A stretch of DNA of 64,000 bases from Streptomyces californicus (GTDB lineage: Bacteria; Actinomycetota; Actinomycetes; Streptomycetales; Streptomycetaceae). The position numbers and the translations under genes were made by a program. Positions 45,748-53,943 of this stretch are shown one piece after another; positions within the stretch are counted from its first letter, which is position 1, and each line of letters begins with the position of its first letter. Below the pieces are notes generated by a model. The model was not told the origin of the DNA. It saw nothing but the letters and a program-made list of their open reading frames with translations, and did no database searches. The stretch is from contig NZ_JNZZ01000002.1 in the NCBI RefSeq assembly GCF_000717645.1, positions 372,001-436,000 on the forward strand, given 5' to 3'.

Positions 45748-47223
45748 TCAGTAGCCGTAGCGGTGCCAGTCGGCCAGGACCTGCTCCTGGAGCCGCTGGG
45801 GGTAGGAGCCCCGGAAGGAGGCCGTGGTGCCTCGGAAGTCCTCCGGCAGCAGGCAGTCGGTGACGGACTTTCCGCCCGTGGCGGTCCGGACCTCTTCCGG
45901 GGTGAGGTAGGGGACCATCGGGATGCCGGGCGCGTCGGGGAAGACGTACTGGCCCGTGGCGGGGTGGTTGCGGGTGGCCAGAGCCCAGACGACCTGGTTG
46001 ACGTCGGTGATGTCGATGTCGTCGTCCACCAGGATGACCTTCGGCACCATCCAGCCCACGTGCGAGGGGAACAGGACCTCGGCGACGGCGTCGACCAGTT
46101 GCCGCCTCGTCCAGCCGAGCGCGGCGCGGCGCGCACGGTCGATGGACAGGACGATCCAGCAGGTGGCCGCCTCGTAGGAGCACCAGGCGAGGTCCACGGG
46201 CAGGCCGGCCGTACGCAGCAGGTCCAGGGCCGAAGCGGAGATCATCGTGCCCCAGACGGTGTGGTTCTCCTCGGGAGGCAGCCCCGCCACGCAGACGGGC
46301 AGCACGGGGGCGTCGCGCCAGGTCACGGCTTCGACATGGAAGACGGGCTGGTGCTTGCCCTCCGGGAAGGCGTAGCCGTGGTACTCGCCCATGGGGCCCT
46401 CGGGGGCGCTCTCGTCGCTGCTGAGGTAGCCCTCCAGCACGATCTCGGCGCTCGCCGGGACGTGCAGACCGTTGGTCAGGGTGCGCACCACCTCGACGGG
46501 ACGGCCGGTGAGCGCGCCGACGTAACCGTCTTCGTTCACCTGCTCGGGCAGCGGCATCGCGGCCGCGGCGAGAGCCGCCGGCGGGGCGCCCAGGACCATG
46601 GCCCACGGGGTGTGCTCGCCACGCTCACTCCACATCTGCCGGATCATGCCGATGTGCTGCTGCGGCATCGCGGGCCCGACGAGCGTCCTGCGGTCGTGCA
46701 GCATGGTCCGGGCCACCGACCAACTGGTCCACGCGCCGTCAGGGCTCTGGACGACGTGGAATCCGTACGTGCCGAGGTAGCGTCCGCCGTCTTCCTGGTG
46801 GAGCAGCGGGACCGGGAGCCGCTCCAGGTCGACGGCGTCGCCGACGGCGACGTTCTGCTGGGAGGGCCCGGACGGTACGACGACCGGCGGTACGGGCTCG
46901 GCGTGCATGGCGCGGACCAGGTGTTCCAGGATCTCGCGGGGGGTCGATGTGCGGGCCAGTCCGAAGTGGGCCGCGATACGGCCGTGCCGTTCCCCCGGCA
47001 GGCTGCTGAGCCCGGCCGGGGCCCCGAGGATCCGGAAGCCCGGTTCGGCCCCGGTGAGGGAGGTGAACAGGGGTGCCTGCGCATGGGTTTCGTACGCCCT
47101 GCGGGTGATGGCGCCGACTTCGAGGTGGGGGTCGACGGTCTGCTCGATCGCGACCGCGTCGCCCGCGGCGAGCAGTTCGTCGAGGAAAGCCCGGAAGTCC
47201 AGAGAGGGGTCGGGGTGGGACAT
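45748..47223 (-). CDS. UbiD-family (hydroxy)arylic acid decarboxylase
   Basis: A 491-residue prenyl-FMN-dependent decarboxylase resembling the large subunit of vanillate/4-hydroxybenzoate decarboxylases (VdcC type). Typical segments are LPVPLLHQEDGGRYLGTYG, GEYHGYAFPEGKHQPVFHV and the C-terminal DDDIDITDVNQVVWALATR. The cofactor is made by the UbiX-type protein encoded 103 nt upstream. The ATG at 47223 begins a normal N-terminus. The third small subunit of the vdcBCD type is not present downstream, where only 73 bp separate it from a convergent gene. Likely role: non-oxidative removal of CO2 from an aromatic acid; the exact substrate is unknown. Confidence 0.9.
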   Translation of the reverse strand: MSHPDPSLDFRAFLDELLAAGDAVAIEQTVDPHLEVGAITRRAYETHAQAPLFTSLTGAEPGFRILGAPAGLSSLPGERHGRIAAHFGLARTSTPREILEHLVRAMHAEPVPPVVVPSGPSQQNVAVGDAVDLERLPVPLLHQEDGGRYLGTYGFHVVQSPDGAWTSWSVARTMLHDRRTLVGPAMPQQHIGMIRQMWSERGEHTPWAMVLGAPPAALAAAAMPLPEQVNEDGYVGALTGRPVEVVRTLTNGLHVPASAEIVLEGYLSSDESAPEGPMGEYHGYAFPEGKHQPVFHVEAVTWRDAPVLPVCVAGLPPEENHTVWGTMISASALDLLRTAGLPVDLAWCSYEAATCWIVLSIDRARRAALGWTRRQLVDAVAEVLFPSHVGWMVPKVILVDDDIDITDVNQVVWALATRNHPATGQYVFPDAPGIPMVPYLTPEEVRTATGGKSVTDCLLPEDFRGTTASFRGSYPQRLQEQVLADWHRYGY

Positions 47224-47299
47224 GGCGTCACTTCCTTGAGTCGGGATGACGGGGAGTACGGGAGTGGGGGAGACGGGGCCGCAGGGCGAGGAAGGGCCG

Positions 47300-47340
47300 G
47301 GAGTCGGCGAAGGCTCCCGCCAGGAGTCAGCGAAGGCTCC
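47300..47340. repeat. 18-bp duplication at the 3' end of the UbiX gene
   Basis: Two 18-bp copies with a 23-bp period read GGAGTCGGCGAAGGCTCC and GGAGTCAGCGAAGGCTCC. The single difference (G to A) creates the TGA stop of the UbiX-type gene on the minus strand. Confidence 0.75.
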
Positions 47341-47908
47341 GGGCCGCGCGCATGCCGCTCCAACGGCGCGCTGACGGAACCTCGATGTCGAACTGGTCGA
47401 GGATGCGGGCCACGATGTGGTCGACGATGTCGTCCGTGGTGCGCGGGTGGTTGTAGAAGGCGGGCATCGGCGGGACGATGCGCACGCCCATGCGGGCGAG
47501 CGCGAGCATGTTCTCGAGATGGATGTGGCTGAGCGGGGTCTCCCGCGGAACCAGCACCAGCGGCCTGTTCTCCTTGAGGACGACGTCCGCCGCACGGCTC
47601 ACCAGACCCTCGGCGTATCCGGTCCGGATGCCGGCCAGGGTCTTCATGCTGCAGGGCACCACCACCATGCCGTCCGTCCTGAACGAGCCGGACGAGATGG
47701 CCGCTCCCTGGTTCTCGGAGTTGTGCACGACGTCGGCGAGCTCCGCCACGTCGCGTGCGGTCCGGCCGGTCTCCAGCTCGATCGTGGCCCGGGCCCATCG
47801 GCTGAGCACCAGATGCGTCTCGACGGCCGGGTCGGCTGCGAGGCGCTCCAGAAGGCGCACCCCGAGGATCGCTCCCGTGGCTCCGGTCATTCCCACGATC
47901 AGTCGCAT
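47327..47908 (-). CDS. UbiX-type flavin prenyltransferase
   Basis: A 193-residue flavoprotein that makes the prenylated FMN cofactor needed by UbiD enzymes (VdcB type). Motifs: GMTGATGAILGVRLLE at the N-terminus, SGSFRTDGMVVVPCSMKTLAGI (FMN and prenyl site), ENRPLVLVPRETPLSHIHLENML and PPMPAFYNHP. GGAGGA lies 8 nt before the ATG. It leads a two-gene operon with the decarboxylase and is divergent from an AraC regulator, the probable controller. The stop lies inside a short duplication, so the last residues may vary between strains. Confidence 0.93.
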   Translation of the reverse strand: MRLIVGMTGATGAILGVRLLERLAADPAVETHLVLSRWARATIELETGRTARDVAELADVVHNSENQGAAISSGSFRTDGMVVVPCSMKTLAGIRTGYAEGLVSRAADVVLKENRPLVLVPRETPLSHIHLENMLALARMGVRIVPPMPAFYNHPRTTDDIVDHIVARILDQFDIEVPSARRWSGMRAARSLR

Positions 47909-48114
47909 GCTCTTCGCTCCTCCGGCCGGCCGCGCGCAGCCTCTCGTCTGAATGCGCAGTTTCGGTCAGTAGCGACCGGGGTGCGGATCGCCGCGGTCCG
48001 GCCTCCGCCCCGCCGGCCACGTCTAGGGGTCCTGCGCTGCTGCAACGCTAGATGGGAGGATCGACGTGACTGCGGACAAACGCGGACGCTCTCTGTGCAG
48101 AAACGGACCCATCC
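47909..48114. promoter_or_regulatory. Divergent promoter region, UbiX operon and AraC gene
   Basis: 206 bp separating the decarboxylase operon from its probable regulator, so operators for the AraC-type protein are expected here. A CTAG occurs twice near 48022-48052. No perfect palindrome is seen. Confidence 0.5.
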
Positions 48115-49038
48115 ATGGATGTCGTCGAGTTCCCCTTCCCGGCCACGCCCGGTGGGCCGCCCGGCCTGGAGGTCACCGACCTCTCCGGCTGGGCCCGGCG
48201 GGTCCGCAGGCTCGGCGCCGACACCGGGACACCGGTGCGGCCGGGCTTCCACCTGCTGTTCGCCCTGCACGAAGGGCGACTCCCGTGCACCGTGGACCTG
48301 ACCGAGTGCGTCATCGGCGGCGGGCAGTGGCTGTGGGTGCGACCGGGGCAGGTCTTCCGGCTCCGCCGCCTTCAGGACTCGGCCGCGCCGCGATCCCGAC
48401 AGGGAGCCGACCCGGAACCGCGGGGGACGGTGATCCTGTTCCAGCCGAGCTTCCTGGGCGCCGCCACCGTCATGGCGGCACAACTGGACCGGCGGACCTG
48501 GCGGCTGCCGCTCGCGCCCGCCCCGGAAGCCGAAGCGCCGGTGCGGCAGACCCTCGCCATGCTGGAAAGCCAGTACCACCGGCTGAGCGACCTACCGCTG
48601 GAGGTGCACGTCGAGGTGGTACGCCACCTGCTCTCGATCCTGGTGCTGCGGCTTTCCAGCCTGCCGGGCGGGCACCGGCGGCGGGCGGCGGGCGACGACA
48701 CCTTCCGACGCTTCCAACTGGCGGTGGAACAGGACTTCGCCCGCTTCCACCAGGTGGCGGACTACGCCACCGCTCTCGGCTACAGCGTGCGCACCCTCAC
48801 CCGGGCGACGAACACGGCCGTCGGGCGCAGCGCCAAAGGGTTCATCGACGACCGGCTGGTCACCGAGGCGAAACGGCTCCTGCTGCACACCGATCTGGCG
48901 GCGCATACGGTCGGAGAGCGCCTCGGGTTCCCCTCCGCGACCGTGTTCACCCGGTTCTTCCGCACGCGTTCCGGAGAGACCCCGGCGGGCTTTCGGGCAC
49001 GGGCCCGCGTGGACGGGGAGGGCAGCGGCCACGGATGA
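48115..49038 (+). CDS. AraC-family transcriptional regulator
   Basis: A 307-residue AraC/XylS regulator. The N-terminal half (about 1-185) has the cupin-like effector domain (FHLLFALHEGRLPCTVD, WLWVRPGQVFRL). The C-terminal double helix-turn-helix spans about 195-295 (YATALGYSVRTLTRAT, then VGERLGFPSATVFTRFFRTRSGETPAGFR). It is divergent from the UbiX/UbiD genes and probably activates them in response to an aromatic acid. The ATG start lacks a good Shine-Dalgarno sequence, so a leaderless or weak start is possible. Confidence 0.9.
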   Translation: MDVVEFPFPATPGGPPGLEVTDLSGWARRVRRLGADTGTPVRPGFHLLFALHEGRLPCTVDLTECVIGGGQWLWVRPGQVFRLRRLQDSAAPRSRQGADPEPRGTVILFQPSFLGAATVMAAQLDRRTWRLPLAPAPEAEAPVRQTLAMLESQYHRLSDLPLEVHVEVVRHLLSILVLRLSSLPGGHRRRAAGDDTFRRFQLAVEQDFARFHQVADYATALGYSVRTLTRATNTAVGRSAKGFIDDRLVTEAKRLLLHTDLAAHTVGERLGFPSATVFTRFFRTRSGETPAGFRARARVDGEGSGHG

Positions 49039-49440
49039 CGGTGCGGCAGAACCAGACCCGCGTTCGGACGGCGACCCGCGTGCGGGCACGAAGGCTCTGC
49101 CGCCGAGCGGGTCCGAGAAGGGAACGGACACCGCCCGGGGCGGATCGGGCGGATGGGGCCTTCCCTGGCACTGTCCTCGACGGCTCACGGCCTACCGCGC
49201 ACGAGCCCGGCGGTGTCGGGCGCCGACGCCCGGACGGCGCGGCGGTGCGAAGCCGGTGATCCGTGTGAGAAATTGTCGTTCGGTCCTCGTGGCCGGCTGG
49301 TCGGCGGCTGTTCGGACGGGAGCGGCCCCTCGTATGGCTCGCCCGTGCTCGTTCCCTTTCCGAGCCCGCCGGTGGCCGTGAAGGGGTGCGCCCGTCACGC
49401 CGGCGCCCGCGGGGCGATGTTTCCGAGGCGAGGAGCCGGT
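49039..49440. other. Gap before the SpoIIE-type gene
   Basis: 402 bp in which I see no independent gene. The frame of the next gene is open back to 49153, but the added residues have no family resemblance. The promoter of the phosphatase gene should be here. Confidence 0.45.
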
Positions 49441-51180
49441 GTGGGCGACGGTACGGGTACGGCGGCGGGGGCCGTCCAGCAGGAGCTGGTCGCCGTCCTG
49501 GACCGCTTGGGCGTGGGCGTGTTCGCGCTCGACGGCGACGAGCGGATCGTCTGGGCCAACACCGCGTCCCTGGCCCTCCTGTCACGCTCCGCCGCCGAGG
49601 TCGTCGGCCGCCGCCTCGGGGCGCTGCTCCATCCGGACGCCGGGCAGATCCCGTCGCCCCGGGCCGCCGGAGCCGGCCCGGAGGCGACGGACGTGGCTGC
49701 CGAGGGCCGGACATGGCTCGCGCGGGGCGACGGCTCGCGCCTCCCGGTCCGGTGGTTCCCCCTGCCCGTCGAGTCCGGGGCCGGAAACGGGGCCCGGCTG
49801 GTCGCCTTCGACACCGACGCGTACGCGCCCGGGACCGGCGATCCCGGCCGTGACACCGACAGTCACGGGCCGCGCCCCCGCCCCGCCGGATCGCCCCCGG
49901 CCACGCGCGCCCTCTCGGAACGGGACCGGCTGGCTCTGCTGGCGGACACCACGGCCCAGCTGGTCTACAACATCGACGTGGACGCTTCCCTGCGCAGGGT
50001 GGTGGAGCTGCTGCTGCCCCGGCTCGCCGACTGGGCGGTCATCGATCTGATCACGGAGACGGACGAGGTCGACAGGTCGCTCGTCGTCCACGCCCACCCC
50101 GACGGCCTGACCGTGCGCGAGGACCTGCAGGGGCCCATGCCGCCGGTGCCCGCGTCCTCGCCCATGCCCCTCTCCATGGCCCTGCGCGGGGTGGCGTCCA
50201 CCCTCGCCGGGCCGAGGACCTACGACGCGCCGCCCGACAGCGCGGTCGCGGTGGAGCAGCGGAAGCTGTTCACCGCCACCGGCATCGAGACGGCGGCCAT
50301 CGCCCCCGTCAAGGGGCCGAGCGAGGTACTCGGCGCGATTACGCTGGGGCGGACCGCGGACCACGAGCCGTTCACCCCGGCCGACCTGGACCTGCTGGAG
50401 GACATCGGCCGGCGCATGGGCATCGCCCTGGAGAACGCCCGCCACTACCAGCGCCAGCGCCGGATCGCCGCGACCATGCAGCGCTACCTGCTGCCCCAGC
50501 TTCCCCGGCTGACCGGTGTGGAGATGACGGCGCGCTACCTTCCCGCGCCGGACGCCTCCCACGTCGGCGGCGACTGGTACGACGCCTTCCCCCTCCCCGA
50601 CGGCGACACCGCGCTGGTCGTCGGCGACGTCGTCGGCCACGACCTGGAAGCCGCCGCCGGGATGGCGCAGCTCCGCAACATGCTGCGCGCCTACACCTGG
50701 GCCGAGGACGGCCCGCCGCACCGCACCGTCGAACGGCTGGACCAGGCCATGGGGCACATCACCGATGTGTCGATGGCCACTCTGATCCTGGCCCGTCTGA
50801 CCGCCGATCCGGCCGGGGGCCGAGCCCTGAGCTGGACCAACGCGGGTCATCCGCCGCCCCTGCTCCTCGACCCCACGGGAGCGACGCGCTTCCTCGGCGA
50901 GGGCAGAGCGATCCTTCTCGGGGCCGCCGCCGACCACGCACGGTCCGACGCCCACATCCGCCTTCCTCCCGGCTCGACGCTGCTCTTCTACACCGACGGC
51001 CTCATCGAGTCCCGCCGCCAACCCCTGGACGTCGGACTGCGGCGGCTCCGTGAACACGCCGCAGCCCTCAACCACCGGCAACTGGACGATTTCGTCGACC
51101 AGTTGCTCGAACACTCACGGCCCGCCGACAACGACGACGACGTGGCCCTGCTCGCCCTCCGCATTCCGCCCACGGCCTGA
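49441..51180 (+). CDS. PAS-GAF-SpoIIE (PP2C) phosphatase
   Basis: A 579-residue signalling phosphatase. A PAS domain (about 10-115; GVGVFALDGDERIVWANTAS), a GAF domain (about 165-330; RRVVELLLPRLADWAVIDL) and a C-terminal SpoIIE/PP2C domain (about 345-575) with VGGDWYDAFPLPDG, LVVGDVVGHDLEAA and NAGHPPPLLL, which carry the metal-binding aspartates. Such proteins in Streptomyces dephosphorylate anti-anti-sigma factors. I chose the GTG at 49441 because AGGAG stands 5 nt before it; the ATG at 49417 in frame is an alternative. No sigma or anti-sigma gene is adjacent, so the partner is unknown. Confidence 0.9.
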   Translation: MGDGTGTAAGAVQQELVAVLDRLGVGVFALDGDERIVWANTASLALLSRSAAEVVGRRLGALLHPDAGQIPSPRAAGAGPEATDVAAEGRTWLARGDGSRLPVRWFPLPVESGAGNGARLVAFDTDAYAPGTGDPGRDTDSHGPRPRPAGSPPATRALSERDRLALLADTTAQLVYNIDVDASLRRVVELLLPRLADWAVIDLITETDEVDRSLVVHAHPDGLTVREDLQGPMPPVPASSPMPLSMALRGVASTLAGPRTYDAPPDSAVAVEQRKLFTATGIETAAIAPVKGPSEVLGAITLGRTADHEPFTPADLDLLEDIGRRMGIALENARHYQRQRRIAATMQRYLLPQLPRLTGVEMTARYLPAPDASHVGGDWYDAFPLPDGDTALVVGDVVGHDLEAAAGMAQLRNMLRAYTWAEDGPPHRTVERLDQAMGHITDVSMATLILARLTADPAGGRALSWTNAGHPPPLLLDPTGATRFLGEGRAILLGAAADHARSDAHIRLPPGSTLLFYTDGLIESRRQPLDVGLRRLREHAAALNHRQLDDFVDQLLEHSRPADNDDDVALLALRIPPTA

Positions 51181-51329
51181 ACCGGACGCCGACCACCCGG
51201 CCCGCCCGGCGATTCTCGCGGAACGGCTGAAACCGGCCCCCGCGTCCGCAGCCTGTCCGGGCCGGTGAGCGGGTACCGGATGCCAGGGCGCCCCGGCTCC
51301 GGGGAGTGTGCGACGGGAACGGAGTGCGG

Positions 51330-52076
51330 ATGTCGGTCGATCTCATGGGATTCCTCGGGGTGGCGCTGGTCGCCTACGTGGTCCCGGGCCCCGATTTCCT
51401 GGTGGTGTTCCGGTCGGCGATCGAGCACCCCGCGAAGGGGCGGGCGGCCGGGCTGGGGGCCCAGGCGGGGCTGTGCGTGCACATGCTCGCCGCAGCCGTC
51501 GGTCTCGCGGTGATCGCCGCCCGCTCCCCGGCGGTCTACGAGGCGGTCAAACTCCTGGGCGCCGCCTACCTGGTCCACCTCGGGATCCGGGCGGTGCTCG
51601 CCGCCCGGCGCTCCGCGCGGGAACGGTCCGCCGACCGGGAACGGTCCGCCCACCGGGAACGGTCCGCCGACCGGGAACGGCGTGCGGACCGGGAACGGCG
51701 TGCGGACCGGGAACGGCCCGCCGCAGAGGAGCCGAGGGGCGACATCGAGCCCGCGAAGGGGCCGGCGCCCACCGGTGCCCAGTGGCGTTCCGGGTTTGCC
51801 CAGGGGTTCCTCACCAATGTGCTCAACCCCAAGGCGGCGCTGTTCTTCCTCAGCATCCTGCCGCAGTTTGTCGACGGCGCGGGCTCGACCACCCGGCAGA
51901 TCTTCTTCCTCGGCATCCTGGACGTCCTGATCGGCATCGTCTACTGGTTCGTCGTGGTCGCCGTCGCCGCTCGACTGCGTACCCTGCTGGCGCGGCCGAA
52001 GGTCCAGCACCGCTGGGAGCTGACCACGGGCTGGCTGTTCATCGCCATCGGCGTCGGCGTCGCGGCCGCGGCCTGA
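51330..52076 (+). CDS. LysE/RhtB-family exporter with inserted repeat
   Basis: A 248-residue amino-acid exporter of the LysE superfamily with about six transmembrane helices. The family motif is AYVVPGPDFLVVFRSA (residues 15-30), followed by GLGAQAGLCVHMLAAAVGL; the second half contains GFAQGFLTNVLNPKAALFFLSILPQF. Between helices 3 and 4, where members have a short loop, there is a highly charged segment of six RERSAD-like repeats (residues about 95-129) and a linker. GGAG lies 5 nt before the ATG. Substrate unknown. It is transcribed alone. Confidence 0.88.
   Translation: MSVDLMGFLGVALVAYVVPGPDFLVVFRSAIEHPAKGRAAGLGAQAGLCVHMLAAAVGLAVIAARSPAVYEAVKLLGAAYLVHLGIRAVLAARRSARERSADRERSAHRERSADRERRADRERRADRERPAAEEPRGDIEPAKGPAPTGAQWRSGFAQGFLTNVLNPKAALFFLSILPQFVDGAGSTTRQIFFLGILDVLIGIVYWFVVVAVAARLRTLLARPKVQHRWELTTGWLFIAIGVGVAAAA
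51615..51716 (+). repeat. In-frame 18-bp tandem repeat in LysE gene
   Basis: About six copies of an 18-bp unit (CGGGAACGGTCCGCCGAC and variants) encode the hexapeptide series SADRER, SAHRER and RADRER in the cytoplasmic loop. Being a multiple of three, copy changes would not shift the frame. Confidence 0.9.
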
Positions 52077-52246
52077 CGCCCGGTCATGGGACGGCCCGGC
52101 AACGGGCGCCGACAGGCGTCGGCGGCAGCACGGGCGGACCGGCCGCACGGTGCCCGGGCGGGGCGGCGTCCGGCCGAAGACGGTGGGGCGTCGAGAGCGG
52201 TGCGTCCTTCTCCGCCATGACGGCCTGTCGCTGCCCTCGGTGGCCG

Positions 52247-52262
52247 CATATCCATGGATATG
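52247..52262. promoter_or_regulatory. 16-bp perfect palindrome
   Basis: CATATCCATGGATATG is a perfect palindrome ending 8 bp before the ATG of the next (broken) gene. The position overlaps where a promoter or ribosome-binding site would be, so it is a likely operator. Confidence 0.55.
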
Positions 52263-52270
52263 GTCACATC

Positions 52271-52807
52271 ATGGCTGGAATGACACCCCTGGGCGCCGTG
52301 GCTCGCGGCATGCTCGCCGGCGCGGTCGGCACACTGGCGATGGACGCGCTGCTGTACCTGCGGTAACGGCGCGGGGGAGGGGAGGAGAGGTTCGCCCCCT
52401 GGGAGTCGGCGGCCTCCGTCCAAGACTGGAAGGACGCGCCGGCTCCCGCACAGGTCGGTCGGCGCGTCGTGGAGGGACTCTTCCAGCGCGAGTTGGACCC
52501 CCGGTGGGCCCGGACCGCCAACAACGCCTCCCACTGGGCGACCGGGGTGCTCGCCGGGGCCCAGTACGGGCTGGTCGCCGGATCGGTGGCCAGGCCGCGC
52601 ATCGGCTACGGGGTTCCCCTCGGCGCCGGTCTGTGGGGGACCGGGTACGCGGTCCTGCCCGCGGCCGGCCTCTACCGGCCGATCACCTCGTACGACCGGG
52701 CCACCCTGGCCAAGGATCTGGGCGCCCATCTGCTCTACGGCCTGACGACCGCCGCCGCCTTCGCCGCCCTCGGGCCCGCGCGTTGTCGTGCCCGTAAGGC
52801 CGGGTAG
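52271..52807 (+). pseudogene. Membrane-protein gene broken by in-frame TAA
   Basis: A 179-codon frame with a single TAA at codon 32 (52364-52366). Before the stop it reads GMTPLGAVARGMLAGAVGTLAMDALLYLR; directly after it, in the same frame, RRGGGEERFAPWESAAS then VGRRVVEGLFQRELDPRWA and several hydrophobic segments (HWATGVLAGAQYGLVAGSV, GYGVPLGAGLWGTGYAV). The two parts join naturally as LYLRYRR if the codon were TAC, so this is a nonsense mutation or a base-call error rather than two genes. The downstream part could still be made from a GTG at 52469. Intact relatives are unknown-function membrane proteins of Streptomyces. Confidence 0.75.
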
Positions 52808-52849
52808 CCGCCACGTCCTGGAGGCGGCGAGGCGCCGGGCCGGGGGTCC

Positions 52850-53251
52850 TCAGGCGAGGATCTTGGCCTTCGCCCGTTCGTATTCCTCGGGGCTGAGCGC
52901 GCCCTTGTCCTTGAGTTCGGCGAGCTTCGTCAGGTCGTCCACGTGCGAACCGCCGGATCCGCCCTGAGGGCCCGCCGCCTGACGCACATAGCTGCGGAAC
53001 GCCGCCTCCGAGTCCCGGGCCGCCTTCTCGTCGCGTTCCCGCATGCTGCGCCCACGGGCGATGAGGTACACGAGAACGCCGAGGTACGGCAGCACGATCA
53101 CGAAGATCAGCCAGCCGGCCTTGGCCCAGCCGTTCAGCGAGTGGTCCCGGAAGAGGTCGGTGACCACCTTGAACAGCAGGAAGAACCACATGACCCAGAG
53201 GAACAGGTACAGCATGGTCAGGAAGAGGTTCAGGAGCGGGTAATCGTCCAT
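52850..53251 (-). CDS. PLDc_N/SHOCT-domain membrane protein
   Basis: A 133-residue protein. The N-terminal 70 residues contain two transmembrane helices with the PLDc_N-like core WAKAGWLIFVIVLPYLGVLVYLIARG. A flexible Gly-rich linker follows and the C-terminus is a SHOCT domain (about 105-132: DDLTKLAELKDKGALSPEEYERAKAKIL). The combination is common and uncharacterised in Streptomyces. Single gene. Confidence 0.9.
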   Translation of the reverse strand: MDDYPLLNLFLTMLYLFLWVMWFFLLFKVVTDLFRDHSLNGWAKAGWLIFVIVLPYLGVLVYLIARGRSMRERDEKAARDSEAAFRSYVRQAAGPQGGSGGSHVDDLTKLAELKDKGALSPEEYERAKAKILA

Positions 53252-53349
53252 GGGGCTACTCCGATCGCACGGATGGTCCCTCCTTCATACAGGGGGTCGC
53301 TTTTACCCGCATCTGTACGCATAGGGGTGGCGATCGGGAGGGTGGTCCG

Positions 53350-53850
53350 TCAGGTACGGCCCTCGGCCGGGGCGATCCGCAGCACGTGTGCGGGCGGATG
53401 GGTGACGCCGAGATCCGGTCGCCAGGCGGCCAGGATCTGCGCCGACGGATCGAACAGCGGGGACGGCAGCTCGCCGGGAGCGGTCCAGTGCCAGGCGCTG
53501 ATCAGGTGCGGCTCGGTCACCTCGGGCGCCCCGGAGGCGAGCCGGACGACGGCCGCCATGCTGATGCGGTTGATCCCGCCGATCACGTCGTGGACCATCG
53601 CGATGACGTCCACGGACGCTTCGTCGACCACCAGCCCCGTCTCCTCGCGCAGCTCACGGACGGCGGCCGCCGCGACCGACTCGTGCGTCGCGTCGACCTT
53701 GCCGCCCGGCAGCTCCCACGTACCGCTGTGATGCCGGCCCAGCAGAACGCGCCCCCGGCCGTCCTGGACGATCACCCCGACCCCGAGGGCCGCCTGCGCC
53801 GCGGGCGGACGGGTATTGCGGGAGGGCTGGACGGCGGGCTCGGCCGGCAT
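53350..53850 (-). CDS. Nudix hydrolase
   Basis: A 166-residue Nudix-domain protein. The Nudix box is GGKVDATHESVAAAAVRELREETGL, interrupted only in its variable positions, with the REXXEE glutamates intact. It hydrolyses a nucleoside-diphosphate-linked substrate, possibly as a MutT-like cleaner. There is no C-terminal winged helix, so it is not a full NrtR regulator. I chose the ATG giving MPAEPAVQPS; earlier residues are Arg-rich. It ends 98 bp from the SHOCT gene. Confidence 0.88.
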   Translation of the reverse strand: MPAEPAVQPSRNTRPPAAQAALGVGVIVQDGRGRVLLGRHHSGTWELPGGKVDATHESVAAAAVRELREETGLVVDEASVDVIAMVHDVIGGINRISMAAVVRLASGAPEVTEPHLISAWHWTAPGELPSPLFDPSAQILAAWRPDLGVTHPPAHVLRIAPAEGRT

Positions 53851-53943
53851 GGTGGTGGTTCTCCGCTCTGCGGTACGGGTCGGGACGGCGCGGGTACGTG
53901 GACGCGCACGGGCCACCGTAGCGAAACGGCCGGCCGGGAGCGC

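Noticed and set aside
48066..48110. GTG at 48066 behind a good GGGAGGA sequence, in another frame than the AraC gene
   Set aside because: It opens a long frame, but that frame is only the shadow of the AraC gene and resembles no protein.
49153..49440. Longer N-terminus for the SpoIIE-type phosphatase
   Set aside because: The extra residues have no domain and the GTG at 49441 has a well-placed AGGAG, so the shorter form is preferred.
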